Source: Sulfuritalea sp. (GTDB taxonomy: Bacteria; Pseudomonadota; Gammaproteobacteria; Burkholderiales; Rhodocyclaceae). Taken from it: a DNA stretch of 64,000 nucleotides. Where the stretch lies: positions 124,001 to 188,000 of the forward strand of contig JADJQA010000002.1 in assembly GCA_016712985.1 (NCBI GenBank), read 5' to 3'. Position numbers and translations under genes: made by a program. Below are positions 47,940-58,851 of this stretch, piece by piece (position 1 is the first letter of the stretch; every line of letters starts with the position of its first letter). The notes beneath the pieces are model-generated. The model worked only from the letters and a program-made list of their open reading frames with translations. It ran no database searches and was not told the origin of the DNA.

Positions 47940-49062
47940 TGGCCCAGTTCGCCAGCCTGCGCGATGCCGCGCTCGGAAACAATGCCTCTGATCAGGGCCG
48001 CCGGCGTCACATCGAATGCCGGATTGGCGGCCGGGATTTGCATGCCGGCAACCGCGGCGCCAAGCTCTTCCTCGGCGCGCTCTTCAATCGGGATCGCGGC
48101 ACCCGAGGAGCAGGCGAAATCGATGGTCGACAGCGGCGCCGCAACGTAGAAAGGCACGCCATGGGCGCGCGCGGCGAGCGCCTTGAGATAGGTGCCCACC
48201 TTGTTCGCGGTGTCGCCATTGGCGGCGATGCGGTCGGCGCCGACGATCACCAGATCGACCTGGCCGCACATCAGCAGCAGGCCGGCGGCATTGTCGACGA
48301 TCAGGGTATGCGGCACGCCGGCCTCGCGCAGCTCCCAGGCGGTGAGCAGCCCCTGGTTGCGCGGTCGGGTTTCGGAAACCCAGACATGCACCGGCACGCC
48401 GGCGGCATGGGCGGCATAGACCGGCGCCAGCGCCGTGCCGTGCTCGACGGTCGCCAGGCGCCCGGCATTGCAATGCGTCATGACGTTCACGGTTCCAGGC
48501 GCAGCCTGGCTGAAATCATCACCCCTTTCCCGGAAAGGGGGCCGGGGGTTGGCGGTGGTTTCCCCGGGGGGTTGGCGGGGGCCCCCCGGCGGAAAGGGGG
48601 CGGGGGATAGCACTTGACTTGAAGGTCGGCATGGATTGCGGCAATAAGTCGCAATCCATGCCGACCTATCGCGGCGTTGGCGGCCTTGTCTTCCTCGGCT
48701 ATCGCGCGCGCCTCCTGCCATGCTTGCGCGCGCCGCGTCGCCGGCGCCGACTCCTGCAATAGGCGATTCATGCGCGCCAGTGCCCAGTGCAGATTGACAG
48801 CCGTCGGTCGTGTCGCCGCCAGCGTCTCGATCACGTGCTGCAGGCGCGCATCGCTGGCATCGTCCGCCAGCCCGAGCGCCACGCCATAGGCGGCCGTGGC
48901 CCCGATCAGCGGCGCGCCGCGTACCTGCATGGCACGAATGGCATGGGCGGCATCCTCCAGCGATGCCAGTCGCAGCATCACTGCCTCGCGCGGCAAACGC
49001 GTCTGGTCGAGGACCAACACGCCGTCGCCATCCTCGATCAATGTTGGCCAGCGAGGCGACAC
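47927..49062 (-). CDS. mtnA: S-methyl-5-thioribose-1-phosphate isomerase, interrupted by a REP element
   Basis: Isomerises methylthioribose-1-phosphate to the ribulose form. GTG at 49062 (SPRWPTLIEDGDGVLVLDQT) is six bases past the secA stop. AIRAMQVRGAPLIGATAAYG and RPTAVNLHWALARMNRLL are family blocks. After AIGRHGLRLIAAIHADLQ a GC-rich REP unit (48522-48609) is inserted. Coding then resumes in another frame with VNVMTHCNAGRLATVEHGTA, holding the catalytic Cys, and VIVGADRIAANGDTANKVGT with the catalytic Asp. The insertion adds about 40 codons and, as read, shifts the frame. Confidence 0.85.
48522..48609. repeat. REP-like element inserted in mtnA
   Basis: CACCCCTTTCCCGGAAAGGG, then GGCCGGGGG, then a second CCCCGGGGGG/CCCCCCGG stem and AAAGGGGGCGGGGG. 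It is the same family as at 26697 and 37349, but larger and doubled. It separates the two halves of the mtnA coding sequence. Confidence 0.75.
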
Positions 49063-49067
49063 CGGGT

Positions 49068-51796
<2,729 letters not shown>

Positions 51797-51809
51797 ATTG
51801 GTCAGAGCC

Positions 51810-51955
51810 CGGTTTCAGAAACAGCCAATGCCCGCAGGCCTTATGCTGGAACAGGAGCCGGTCATCATTCTTGTATCAATCAGAAACCGGCTTCAGAGAA
51901 AGCCAATGCCCGCAGAAGCGGGCGTCATGCTGGAGCCAAAGCCGGACATCATGGG
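51810..51955. repeat. Two degenerate direct repeats upstream of secA
   Basis: Units at about 51810-51870 and 51888-51955 share cggnttcagagaaagccaat, then gcccgcag, then a conserved end with ccgg.catcat. On the minus strand each carries a GCCCGC/GCGGGC-type stem and an open frame of 17-19 codons (MM.G..SS..PA..GIG.F). They lie in the secA leader. Confidence 0.6.
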
Positions 51956-52035
51956 GTGCGCGGCCACGGGGCGGCCGGGAAAAGCAAAGCGGCGATTTTA
52001 GCATGCGGGGAATAGCGGCCCCGCGGATCAAGGCG

Positions 52036-52998
52036 TCAGTGCTTTGCCGCGAGCGGAGACTTGGCGAATGGCTTCGGTGCATTCTGTGCCAGCCGCAGGA
52101 AGCGATCCGGGTTTTGCGCCAGGCCGCGGATACGCACTTCGAAGTGGAGGTGCGGTCCCGTAGAACGCCCGGTGGACCCTACTTCAGCGATCTTCTGGCC
52201 GCGTTTGACCAACTGCCCCACCGTGACCATGATCCTGGAAGCATGGGCGTAGCGGGTAGTCAAGTCCTTGCCATGGTCGATTTCCACCAGATTGCCGTAT
52301 TGCGGATGGCGCTCCGCGCTGACCACCACCCCGGCCGCTGCGGCGCGGATGCCGGTCCCGGTGTCTGCGACAAAATCCGCGCCCTCGTGGAGCGCCCGTT
52401 CACCGGTGAATGGGTCAATGCGCCAGCCATAGCTTGAAGCGTTCCATTGCCCTTCGACCGGCAGGCTCGTCGGCAACAGGCTCTTCCTGATCCGGTCTTC
52501 CAGCATCTGGGACTCGATCATGGAAATCGCGTCGGATTTTGCTTCGACCTGGGTTGCCAGGGCGTCGACGGCTCGCTGCAGTTCTGTTGAAGACATCGCT
52601 GAAGGCAGCACCAGCGGACCGCCACGGCCATCGGACTTGGCATCGACTGCCCTGAGGTCCTGGAGTTTGACACCCGCCATGCCGGCCAGTCGCTCGCCTA
52701 TGGTGTCCAGGCGCAGCAATTGCGCCTGCATTTCGCCCAGCTTGACCGCCATGGCGTTGAGGTTTTCGCGGACGAAGTCCCTGGAGCGCTGGGCTTCCTC
52801 GGCATTCACCGAGCGCAGCAGGTCCTGCAGGTAGGGAAGACGGATTTCCGCCGCATGGCGGACGGTGACATAGGAAAACAGTGAGGACACTACAAGAACC
52901 GAGCTGAACAGGGCCCCCGCAACAAGAAATGCATGACGCCAGGTCAGCGTAATGCTTCTTGCGGTTGCCAGCCGGTCAGAGACGAGAATAATATGCAT
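52036..52998 (-). CDS. M23 (LytM-type) metallopeptidase
   Basis: A membrane-anchored murein endopeptidase or divisome regulator. ATG at 52998 (MHIILVSDRLATARSITLTW) precedes one transmembrane helix (HAFLVAGALFSSVLVVSSLF), a coiled coil (EEAQRSRDFVRENLNAMAVK) and the M23 domain. SSYGWRIDPFTGERALHEGA and DF hold the first zinc ligands, and STGRSTGPHLHFEVRIRG the HxH motif, so the catalytic set is complete. It lies upstream of secA and divergent from dciA, the usual betaproteobacterial arrangement. An upstream start at 53037 is possible. Confidence 0.92.
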   Translation of the reverse strand: MHIILVSDRLATARSITLTWRHAFLVAGALFSSVLVVSSLFSYVTVRHAAEIRLPYLQDLLRSVNAEEAQRSRDFVRENLNAMAVKLGEMQAQLLRLDTIGERLAGMAGVKLQDLRAVDAKSDGRGGPLVLPSAMSSTELQRAVDALATQVEAKSDAISMIESQMLEDRIRKSLLPTSLPVEGQWNASSYGWRIDPFTGERALHEGADFVADTGTGIRAAAAGVVVSAERHPQYGNLVEIDHGKDLTTRYAHASRIMVTVGQLVKRGQKIAEVGSTGRSTGPHLHFEVRIRGLAQNPDRFLRLAQNAPKPFAKSPLAAKH

Positions 52999-53076
52999 CC
53001 CTTCCCTCCCTTCAGGTTTGATTCGGTCGAGGCGCAACGCAAAGCTTGGCCTCTACCAGAAAAAACTTCGCGATCG

Positions 53077-53514
53077 ATGACAGCACGCAGTCTCCAGGAA
53101 CTCCTTGCCTCGGGTGACAGCATGGCGCGGCTTTCGGCCCACGCGCAACGTCTGCTCCAATTCCAGCGTCTGTTGGAAGCTGCGCTACCCGAGGCGCTGA
53201 GGCCTCATGCCAAGGTTGCCAACTTCCGTCTGGGGAAATTATTTATCCACGCCGCGAACAGCGCAGTCGCTGCAAAGATCCGTCAATTGGGACCACGTCT
53301 TGCCAGCGAATTATCGAACAGAGAGGCAAAGGTTACCCAAATCGAGGTCCGAGTGCAAGCCCGAAACCCATCCCCATCACGACCGCCGCACAAAAAGCCC
53401 TCTCCGCCTGGATTCAAGCAAAAGCAAGGACTCACTGAATTGGCGCATCGGCTACCCGATGAGTCACCCCTGAAAGATGCGCTGGAGCGCCTGCTGCGTA
53501 GCGTCAAAGAATGA
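53077..53514 (+). CDS. DciA-like DUF721 protein
   Basis: A 145-residue DUF721 protein; DciA members load or stimulate the replicative helicase DnaB in bacteria lacking DnaC. ATG at 53077 starts TARSLQELLASGDSMARLSA. ALPEALRPHAKVANFRLGKL and LFIHAANSAVAAKIRQLGPR are the conserved KH-like core. The C-terminus is basic and proline-rich (NPSPSRPPHKKPSPPGFKQK). It is the only plus-strand gene in this part of the cluster and its 3' end overlaps the next minus-strand gene. Confidence 0.82.
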   Translation: MTARSLQELLASGDSMARLSAHAQRLLQFQRLLEAALPEALRPHAKVANFRLGKLFIHAANSAVAAKIRQLGPRLASELSNREAKVTQIEVRVQARNPSPSRPPHKKPSPPGFKQKQGLTELAHRLPDESPLKDALERLLRSVKE

Positions 53515-53686
53515 TCAGGCGCTCGGCGGCCATCAGGACCAGTACCACCAGCACAAAGATCAGCGCGGCCTTGGCGACGCGGCCGGAGAGCACAAGATAG
53601 CGTCGATCGCGGGTGAACAACCAGGCAAGCAGTCCGCTGCCGATGGTAATCGCCGTGAGTATGCCGACGATCCGGAGCAGCAGCAT
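53504..53686 (-). CDS. Small two-helix membrane protein beside lpxC
   Basis: Sixty residues, mostly hydrophobic: LLRIVGILTAITIGSGLLAW and AKAALIFVLVVLVLMAAERL form two helices joined by FTRDRRYLVLSGR. Similar small proteins are often found next to lpxC in betaproteobacteria; function unknown. It lies eight bases past the lpxC stop and overlaps the dciA 3' end on the other strand. Confidence 0.7.
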   Translation of the reverse strand: MLLLRIVGILTAITIGSGLLAWLFTRDRRYLVLSGRVAKAALIFVLVVLVLMAAERLIIL

Positions 53687-53694
53687 GACGAAGC

Positions 53695-54609
53695 CTAAGC
53701 CAGTTGGGGGTACAGCCGGGCGATGCTGTCTGGCGCTTCCTTGGCATGCTGAAAACTGACCAGTTCCCAGGCGGCGACATCGGCAAGCAGCGCGCGCAGC
53801 AGCAGATTGTTCAGGGCATGCCCGGACTTGTGGGCCGAAAACGCTCCCAGCAGGGGATGGCCGGCGAGATACAGATCGCCGATTGCATCGAGGATCTTGT
53901 GCTTGACAAACTCGTCGGCGTAACGCAGACCGTCGCTGTTGAGAATCCGGTATTCATCCATCACGATGGCGTTTTCGAGGCTGCCTCCCAGCGCCAGGCC
54001 CTGGTCGCGCAGGGTTTCGACATCCTGCATGAAGCCAAAGGTGCGGGCCCGGGCCACGTCGCGCAAATAGGACTGATCGGCGAAATCGATGCGCGCCCGA
54101 GAGGCGGCGCGGTGTACCGCCGGGTGATCAAAAACAATGGAGAAATCGAGGCTGAACCCGTCGTAGGGCGACAGCTTCGCCCATTTGTCGCCGTCTTTGA
54201 CTTCCACGACTTTCTTGACGCGGAGGAATTTCTTCGCGGCATTCTGCTCCTCGATTCCTGCTGACTGAAGCAGGAACACAAAGGGTGCGGCCGATCCGTC
54301 CATGATCGGCAGTTCGGCGGCATCGACATCGACATGGATGTTGTCGATGCCGAGTCCGGCCAGCGCCGACATCAGGTGCTCGACCGTGGCCACCTTGACA
54401 CCGTTCTTTTCCAGACAGGACGCCAGCCGGGTATCGCCGACGCCAAAGGGCTCCGCCTTGAGGTCCACCGGCGGCGCCAGATCGACGCGACGAAACACAA
54501 CGCCGGTATCCGGTTGCGCCGGACGCAGGACAAGCGCAACCTTGACGCCGGAGTGGAGACCGACGCCGGTTGCCTTGACGACTGATTTCAGGGAACGTTG
54601 ACGAAGCAT
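53695..54609 (-). CDS. lpxC: UDP-3-O-acyl-N-acetylglucosamine deacetylase
   Basis: First committed step of lipid A synthesis. Of 304 residues, VATVEHLMSALAGLGIDNIH gives the first zinc His, DEFVKHKILDAIGDLYLAGH the second His and the Asp, and LGAFSAHKSGHALNN the catalytic His. TGVGLHSGVKVALVLRPA is the N-terminal family motif. Intact and normal length. It follows ftsZ, as in most proteobacteria. Confidence 0.97.
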   Translation of the reverse strand: MLRQRSLKSVVKATGVGLHSGVKVALVLRPAQPDTGVVFRRVDLAPPVDLKAEPFGVGDTRLASCLEKNGVKVATVEHLMSALAGLGIDNIHVDVDAAELPIMDGSAAPFVFLLQSAGIEEQNAAKKFLRVKKVVEVKDGDKWAKLSPYDGFSLDFSIVFDHPAVHRAASRARIDFADQSYLRDVARARTFGFMQDVETLRDQGLALGGSLENAIVMDEYRILNSDGLRYADEFVKHKILDAIGDLYLAGHPLLGAFSAHKSGHALNNLLLRALLADVAAWELVSFQHAKEAPDSIARLYPQLA

Positions 54610-54661
54610 CGGGTTGCCATGTAGATGAAATGCTGCAAAGCAGTAATCTTATCACGCAAGC

Positions 54662-54695
54662 CCGGTCCGACGGGAGGAGGCGCCCGCCGGACCGG
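54662..54695 (-). terminator. Strong hairpin between ftsZ and lpxC
   Basis: CCGGTCCG (54662-54669) pairs with CGGACCGG (54688-54695), extended by CGGG/CCCG after one mismatch. It is very stable but has no T-run on the minus strand. It could be an attenuator or mRNA-stability stem separating ftsZ from lpxC. Confidence 0.45.
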
Positions 54696-54711
54696 TTGCG
54701 CGACTGGCCAT

Positions 54712-55734
54712 TCAGTCCGATTGCCGGCGCAGAAACGCGGGAATGTCGTACTTATCCACCCCGGACGCCGCCATGGCTTCGGCCTGCGCATTGCGTGGGC
54801 CGTGGCCGCGCACGCTGCTGGTAACGCTGGAAAGATCGATCTGGCCCTGGCCGATCCCGCCATCGAATACCGGCAGGTTGTCGGTTCCGGTGCGCAGGCC
54901 GGCCGTTTCCACCACCATCATTTTGGGCTTGACGGCCTCGCGGAGCACAATGCCGCCGAGACCGGTAGCCACCACGGTAACCCGCAACTGGTCTTCCATG
55001 CCCTCGTCGAACACCGCGCCGCAGATTACCGTGGCCTCTGGCGCCGTGTATTGACGGATAGTATTCATCACGTCCTTGTATTCCCTGAGGCCCAGCGTGG
55101 TGCTGGCGGTGATGTTAACCAGCACGCCGCGCGCGCCCGAAAGCTCGATGCCTTCCAGCAGCGGACTCGCCACGGCCTCTTCGGCAGCCACGCGGGCGCG
55201 ATCGACCCCGGCGGCCACGGCCGAGCCCATCATGGCCTTGCCCATCTCGCCCATCACGGTGCGCACGTCTTCGAAATCGACATTCACCAGGCCCGGCACA
55301 TTGATGATTTCGGCGATACCGCCTACCGCATTGCGCAACACGTTGTCGGCTGCCTTGAAGGCTTCAAGCATGCTGACCTCCTCACCGAGCACCTCTTCGA
55401 GTTTCTCGTTGAGGATGATGATCAGCGAATCGACGTGGCGGGCCAGCTCGGCCACGCCTTCTTCCGCCAGGCGTTTGCGCTTGCCTTCGTATTCGAAGGG
55501 TTTGGTCACCACGGCCACGGTCAGGATACCGAGCTCGCGCGCGACCTCGGCGATGATCGGACCGGCGCCGGTGCCCGTGCCGCCGCCCATCCCGGCAGTG
55601 ATGAACACCATGTGCGCCCCCGACAGGATCATGTGCTCGACGGCATTGCCGCCGGCGCCGCCGACGCCGATGACCTTGATCACGGTCGGGCCGGTCTCCG
55701 ATTCCGGTGTCGCTACTTCCTCAAGTTCAAACAT
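54712..55734 (-). CDS. ftsZ: Cell division protein FtsZ with an internal in-frame deletion
   Basis: Tubulin-like GTPase that forms the Z-ring. TVIKVIGVGGAGGNAVEHMI starts the nucleotide fold, then the sequence jumps from ILSG straight to AHMVFITAGMGGGTGTGAGP. About 60 residues normally between them are missing, including the NTDAQAL (T2) and GAGGDP-like (T3) GTP-binding loops. The rest is normal: PGLVNVDFEDVRTVMGEMGK, SGARGVLVNITASTTLGLRE and the C-terminal FtsA/ZipA-binding peptide YDIPAFLRRQ. The protein reads as 340 residues rather than about 385-400. As read it could not bind GTP properly; an assembly or sequence collapse is the simplest explanation. Confidence 0.93.
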   Translation of the reverse strand: MFELEEVATPESETGPTVIKVIGVGGAGGNAVEHMILSGAHMVFITAGMGGGTGTGAGPIIAEVARELGILTVAVVTKPFEYEGKRKRLAEEGVAELARHVDSLIIILNEKLEEVLGEEVSMLEAFKAADNVLRNAVGGIAEIINVPGLVNVDFEDVRTVMGEMGKAMMGSAVAAGVDRARVAAEEAVASPLLEGIELSGARGVLVNITASTTLGLREYKDVMNTIRQYTAPEATVICGAVFDEGMEDQLRVTVVATGLGGIVLREAVKPKMMVVETAGLRTGTDNLPVFDGGIGQGQIDLSSVTSSVRGHGPRNAQAEAMAASGVDKYDIPAFLRRQSD

Positions 55735-55761
55735 TCTCGCCTCCTGAAAAGAACCACTGAA

Positions 55762-56993
55762 TCAAAAATTTCTCGTGAACCACGCCCGCATCCTCGCCAG
55801 CACCTGACCAAAACTCTTCGGGCTGTGCGCCTTCATGCCGCGGTGGCGCTGCGCCACCCCTTCCAACAACAAACCCATCGCCGTGGAGTAGCGCGGATTG
55901 CGCACGTAATCGCGCAAGTTGCCGTCGTAATGCGGCATCGCCAGCTTCACGGTATTGTGAAAAATCTCCTCGCCCAGGTCGGCCATGCCCGGCATCTGCG
56001 CGGCGCCCCCGGTCAACACGATGCCGGCGCGCAGCAGGCGTTCCTTGCCGCTGCGGTGCAGTTCCTCCTGCACCTTCTGGAAAATTTCCTCCACGCGCGG
56101 CTGGATGAATCCGGCCAGGGTCTGCCGCGAAAGTTGCGTAGACGGACGATCGCCGACACCGGGCACCTCGATCATGTCTTCCGGGTTGGCCAGTTGCTGG
56201 AGGGCCACGCCGTAGCGTATCTTGATGTCTTCGGCATCCTGGGTCGATGTGCGCAAGGCGATCGCGATGTCGTTGGTGAGTTGGTCGCCGGCGATCGGGA
56301 TCACCGCCGTGTGGCGGATCGCGCCGTGAACAAACAGCGCGACGTCGGTGGTGCCGCCGCCGATATCGACCAGGCAGACGCCGACGTCCTTCTCGTCCTC
56401 GGTCAGCACGGCGTAGCCCGAGGCCAGCGGCTGCAGCACCAGGTCGACCACTTCGAGGCCACAGCGATGCACGCACTTGACGATGTTCTGCACCGCGGTC
56501 ACCGCACCGGTGACCAGATGCACCTTGACGTCGAGCCGCCTGGCGTCCATCCCTATCGGCTCCTTGACCCCGTCCTGGCCGTCGACGATGAACTCCTGCA
56601 CCAGCGTGTGCAACAACTTGTCGTCGGCCGAAATCGGCGTCGCATTGGCCGCTTCGATGGCGCGCTGGACATCGAACTGGGTGACTTCCTTGTCGCGCAC
56701 CACCGCCATGCCAGACGAATCCTTGCTCTTGATGTGGCTGCCGGCAATCCCCGTGAGACCTCGCGCACCTTGCAACCCGCCATCATCTCGACCTCGGCGA
56801 TCGCCCGGGAGATCGATTTCACGGTGGCTTCGATGTTGATCACCATGCCGCGCTTGAGGCCGCTGGACTCCTGGGTGCCGAGCCCGAGTATGCCCAGCCG
56901 ACCCTCGGCATCCAGTTCGCCGACAATCGCGACAATCTTGGAGGTACCGATGTCGAGGCCGACGATCAGGTCGCGTTTGGCTTCTTTGCTCAT
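55762..56993 (-). CDS. ftsA: Cell division protein FtsA, one frameshift
   Basis: Actin-like protein that tethers FtsZ to the membrane. ATG at 56993 (MSKEAKRDLIVGLDIGTSKI) shows phosphate-1. GILGLGTQESSGLKRGMVIN follows, then a base missing near 56755 (GTCTCAC where GTCTACAC is expected) before GIAGSHIKSKDSSGMAVVRD. VGVCLVDIGGGTTDVALFVH is phosphate-2 and VLTGGAAQMPGM the adenosine motif. FGQVLARMRAWFTRNF is the amphipathic membrane-targeting tail. Single-base loss in an otherwise perfect essential gene. Confidence 0.95.
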
Positions 56994-57037
56994 GCTGCCT
57001 CCGCCAGGGCGTCGGCGGCATGCGCCCGGAATTGACG

Positions 57038-57118
57038 GCACCCCCTCCCTGCCTCCCCCGCCAGGCAGGGGAGGTGACTAGTCACCCCCGCCCCGGGGCG
57101 GGGGCAGGGGGTGGGGGG
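57038..57118. repeat. GC-rich REP-like cluster between ftsA and ftsQ
   Basis: CACCCCCTCCCTGCCTCCCC, CAGGCAGGGGAGGTGA and CACCCCCGCCCCGGGGCGGG, followed by GGCAGGGGGTGGGGG, give several alternative stems. ftsA and ftsQ are normally adjacent or overlapping; this insertion separates them by 150 bases. Confidence 0.7.
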
Positions 57119-57143
57119 CAACTATGTGCCTTTAGGATCTTCA

Positions 57144-57950
57144 TCAGCTCTTGCTCGCCTTCAAGGCGAATCCATTGGGATAGCGCATATCAACCACGCC
57201 GATGGCTTGCAGGCGGCTACTGGCCGAACGGCTCGCCACCGCGTAATGGGTTGTGAAGCGGCTCAAGCGCTCGGCCAGCGGATGCTTGGGCTGGTCGCGG
57301 CCGAGTTCCAGCACGACGCCGTCGTCGAGCTTGATTTGCCAGGCCTCGCGCGCCGACAGACGAATCGCCGCGGGCTTGCGCCCGATGGCCGCCAGCTCGT
57401 CGCTGAATTCCCGGTAGCGCGCCAGCACACGCGGCGCCGAGCCCTCCGGGCCGGAGAAGGCCGGCAATGGCTCGCGCGAGGAGGCGACAAACACCTCGCC
57501 GCGCGTGCTGACCAGACGCGCCTCGCCATCCTGCGGCGTCCAGCGGGCAACAACGCGATGCTCTTCAAATTGAAGTTCGATTCCGTCCGGCCAGATACGG
57601 CGCAGGGACGCCGAACGGACCCAGGGCATGCGCTCGAAAGCGGTCTGGGCGGTTTCCAGATTCACCGTGAAGAAGTTCCCCGTCAAGGCCCTGCGCGCCG
57701 TGAATTCAATCTGCGCCCGCGAGACCTGATCCGGCGACGTCGCGACCACCACCTGCTTCAGCGGGAACACCGGCAGTGATTGAAACATCATCGCGCCGGC
57801 CCACGCCAGCAACGCGCCGCCGCCCAGCAACAGCATGTCGGCGAGCAGGTTGATCAGCATCGGCCGATCCCAGAAGCCATCCGCGCCGCCCGGTTCGACA
57901 CGGCTGTTGCCCCGCGTTTTCACTTTGGAGCCGGCCTTCGACCTAGCCAT
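57144..57950 (-). CDS. ftsQ: Cell division protein FtsQ
   Basis: Bitopic division protein linking early and late divisome. Of 268 residues, a basic cytoplasmic tail (MARSKAGSKVKTRGNSR) and one transmembrane helix (LINLLADMLLLGGGALLAWA) precede the POTRA domain (FPLKQVVVATSPDQVSRAQI, LTGNFFTVNLETAQTAFERM, PWVRSASLRRIWPDGIELQF). The FtsQ beta domain follows. Its start overlaps the ddl stop by eight bases. Intact. Confidence 0.95.
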   Translation of the reverse strand: MARSKAGSKVKTRGNSRVEPGGADGFWDRPMLINLLADMLLLGGGALLAWAGAMMFQSLPVFPLKQVVVATSPDQVSRAQIEFTARRALTGNFFTVNLETAQTAFERMPWVRSASLRRIWPDGIELQFEEHRVVARWTPQDGEARLVSTRGEVFVASSREPLPAFSGPEGSAPRVLARYREFSDELAAIGRKPAAIRLSAREAWQIKLDDGVVLELGRDQPKHPLAERLSRFTTHYAVASRSASSRLQAIGVVDMRYPNGFALKASKS

Positions 57951-58851
57951 GGCCGACCCCTTCGAGCAAGCGCAGCACCAGTTGCGCGAACGGAATCCCC
58001 GCCGCCCGCGCCGCCATCGGCACCAGCGAATGATCGGTCATCCCTGGAGAGGTGTTCGCCTCCAGGCAATAGCTGCGGCCGGCGGTATCCAGCATCAGAT
58101 CCATGCGTCCCCAGCCGCGGCCGCCGAGCACGGCAAATGCGCGCAACGCCAGATTGCGCATCTCGCTTTCCCCCTGCTCGCCCAGGCCACTGGGAATGCG
58201 GTACTCGGTATCGTCACGCAGATACTTGGCCTCGTAGTCGTAGAACTCGGTGGCCGGCACGATGCGGATCACCGGCAGGGCCTGGCCAGCGACAATGCCG
58301 ACAGTAAACTCCCCGCCGCCCAGATACCTCTCGGCGATCACGCAGGAGTCGAAACCGGCCGCCAACTCGTAGGCAGCGCGCAGACCACCCGCTTCCTTGA
58401 CCTTGCTGATGCCGATGCTCGAGCCCTCGTTGGCCGGCTTGACGAACAAGGGCAGGCCCAGGCGAGCCTCGACCGCGGCAAAGTCGCTGGCGGCGTCAAC
58501 CACGACGTAATCCGGCACCGGCAGACCCGCCGCCTGCCAGACCAGCTTGGAGCGCCACTTGTCCATGGCCAGCGCGGAACCCAGCACGCCGCTGCCGGTG
58601 TAGGGAAGGTCCAGCAGGTCAAGCGCGCCCTGCAGCGTGCCGTCTTCGCCGCCGCGGCCGTGCAGGGCGATGAAGACGCGCTTGAAGCCCTCGGCATGCA
58701 GCGCTTCCAGGGCCTTGTCGCGCGGATCGAAAGCATGCGCGTCGACGCCGCTTGAGCGTAGCGCGGCCAGCACCGCTGCCCCGCTTTTCAGCGAAACCGC
58801 GCGCTCGGCCGACTTGCCGCCCATCATCACCGCCACCTTGCCGAAATCCAT
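57943..58851 (-). CDS. ddlB: D-alanine--D-alanine ligase
   Basis: ATP-grasp ligase making D-Ala-D-Ala for the murein precursor. KVAVMMGGKSAERAVSLKSG is the N-terminal loop, and VFIALHGRGGEDGTLQGALD, ANEGSSIGISKV and CLEANTSPGMTDHSLVPMAA are hallmarks. ATG at 58851 overlaps the murB stop (TGATG); TTG 58854 is the alternative. The 302 residues are normal for DdlB. Confidence 0.96.
   Translation of the reverse strand: MDFGKVAVMMGGKSAERAVSLKSGAAVLAALRSSGVDAHAFDPRDKALEALHAEGFKRVFIALHGRGGEDGTLQGALDLLDLPYTGSGVLGSALAMDKWRSKLVWQAAGLPVPDYVVVDAASDFAAVEARLGLPLFVKPANEGSSIGISKVKEAGGLRAAYELAAGFDSCVIAERYLGGGEFTVGIVAGQALPVIRIVPATEFYDYEAKYLRDDTEYRIPSGLGEQGESEMRNLALRAFAVLGGRGWGRMDLMLDTAGRSYCLEANTSPGMTDHSLVPMAARAAGIPFAQLVLRLLEGVGHG

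Noticed and set aside
51797..52035. A SecM-like arrest peptide for secA
   Set aside because: No frame of suitable length, signal sequence or arrest motif; only short frames within repeats.
54625..57081. An 818-codon plus-strand frame spanning ftsZ and ftsA
   Set aside because: Shadow of two conserved genes on the minus strand, with low-complexity His/Arg/Gly composition and no ribosome site.
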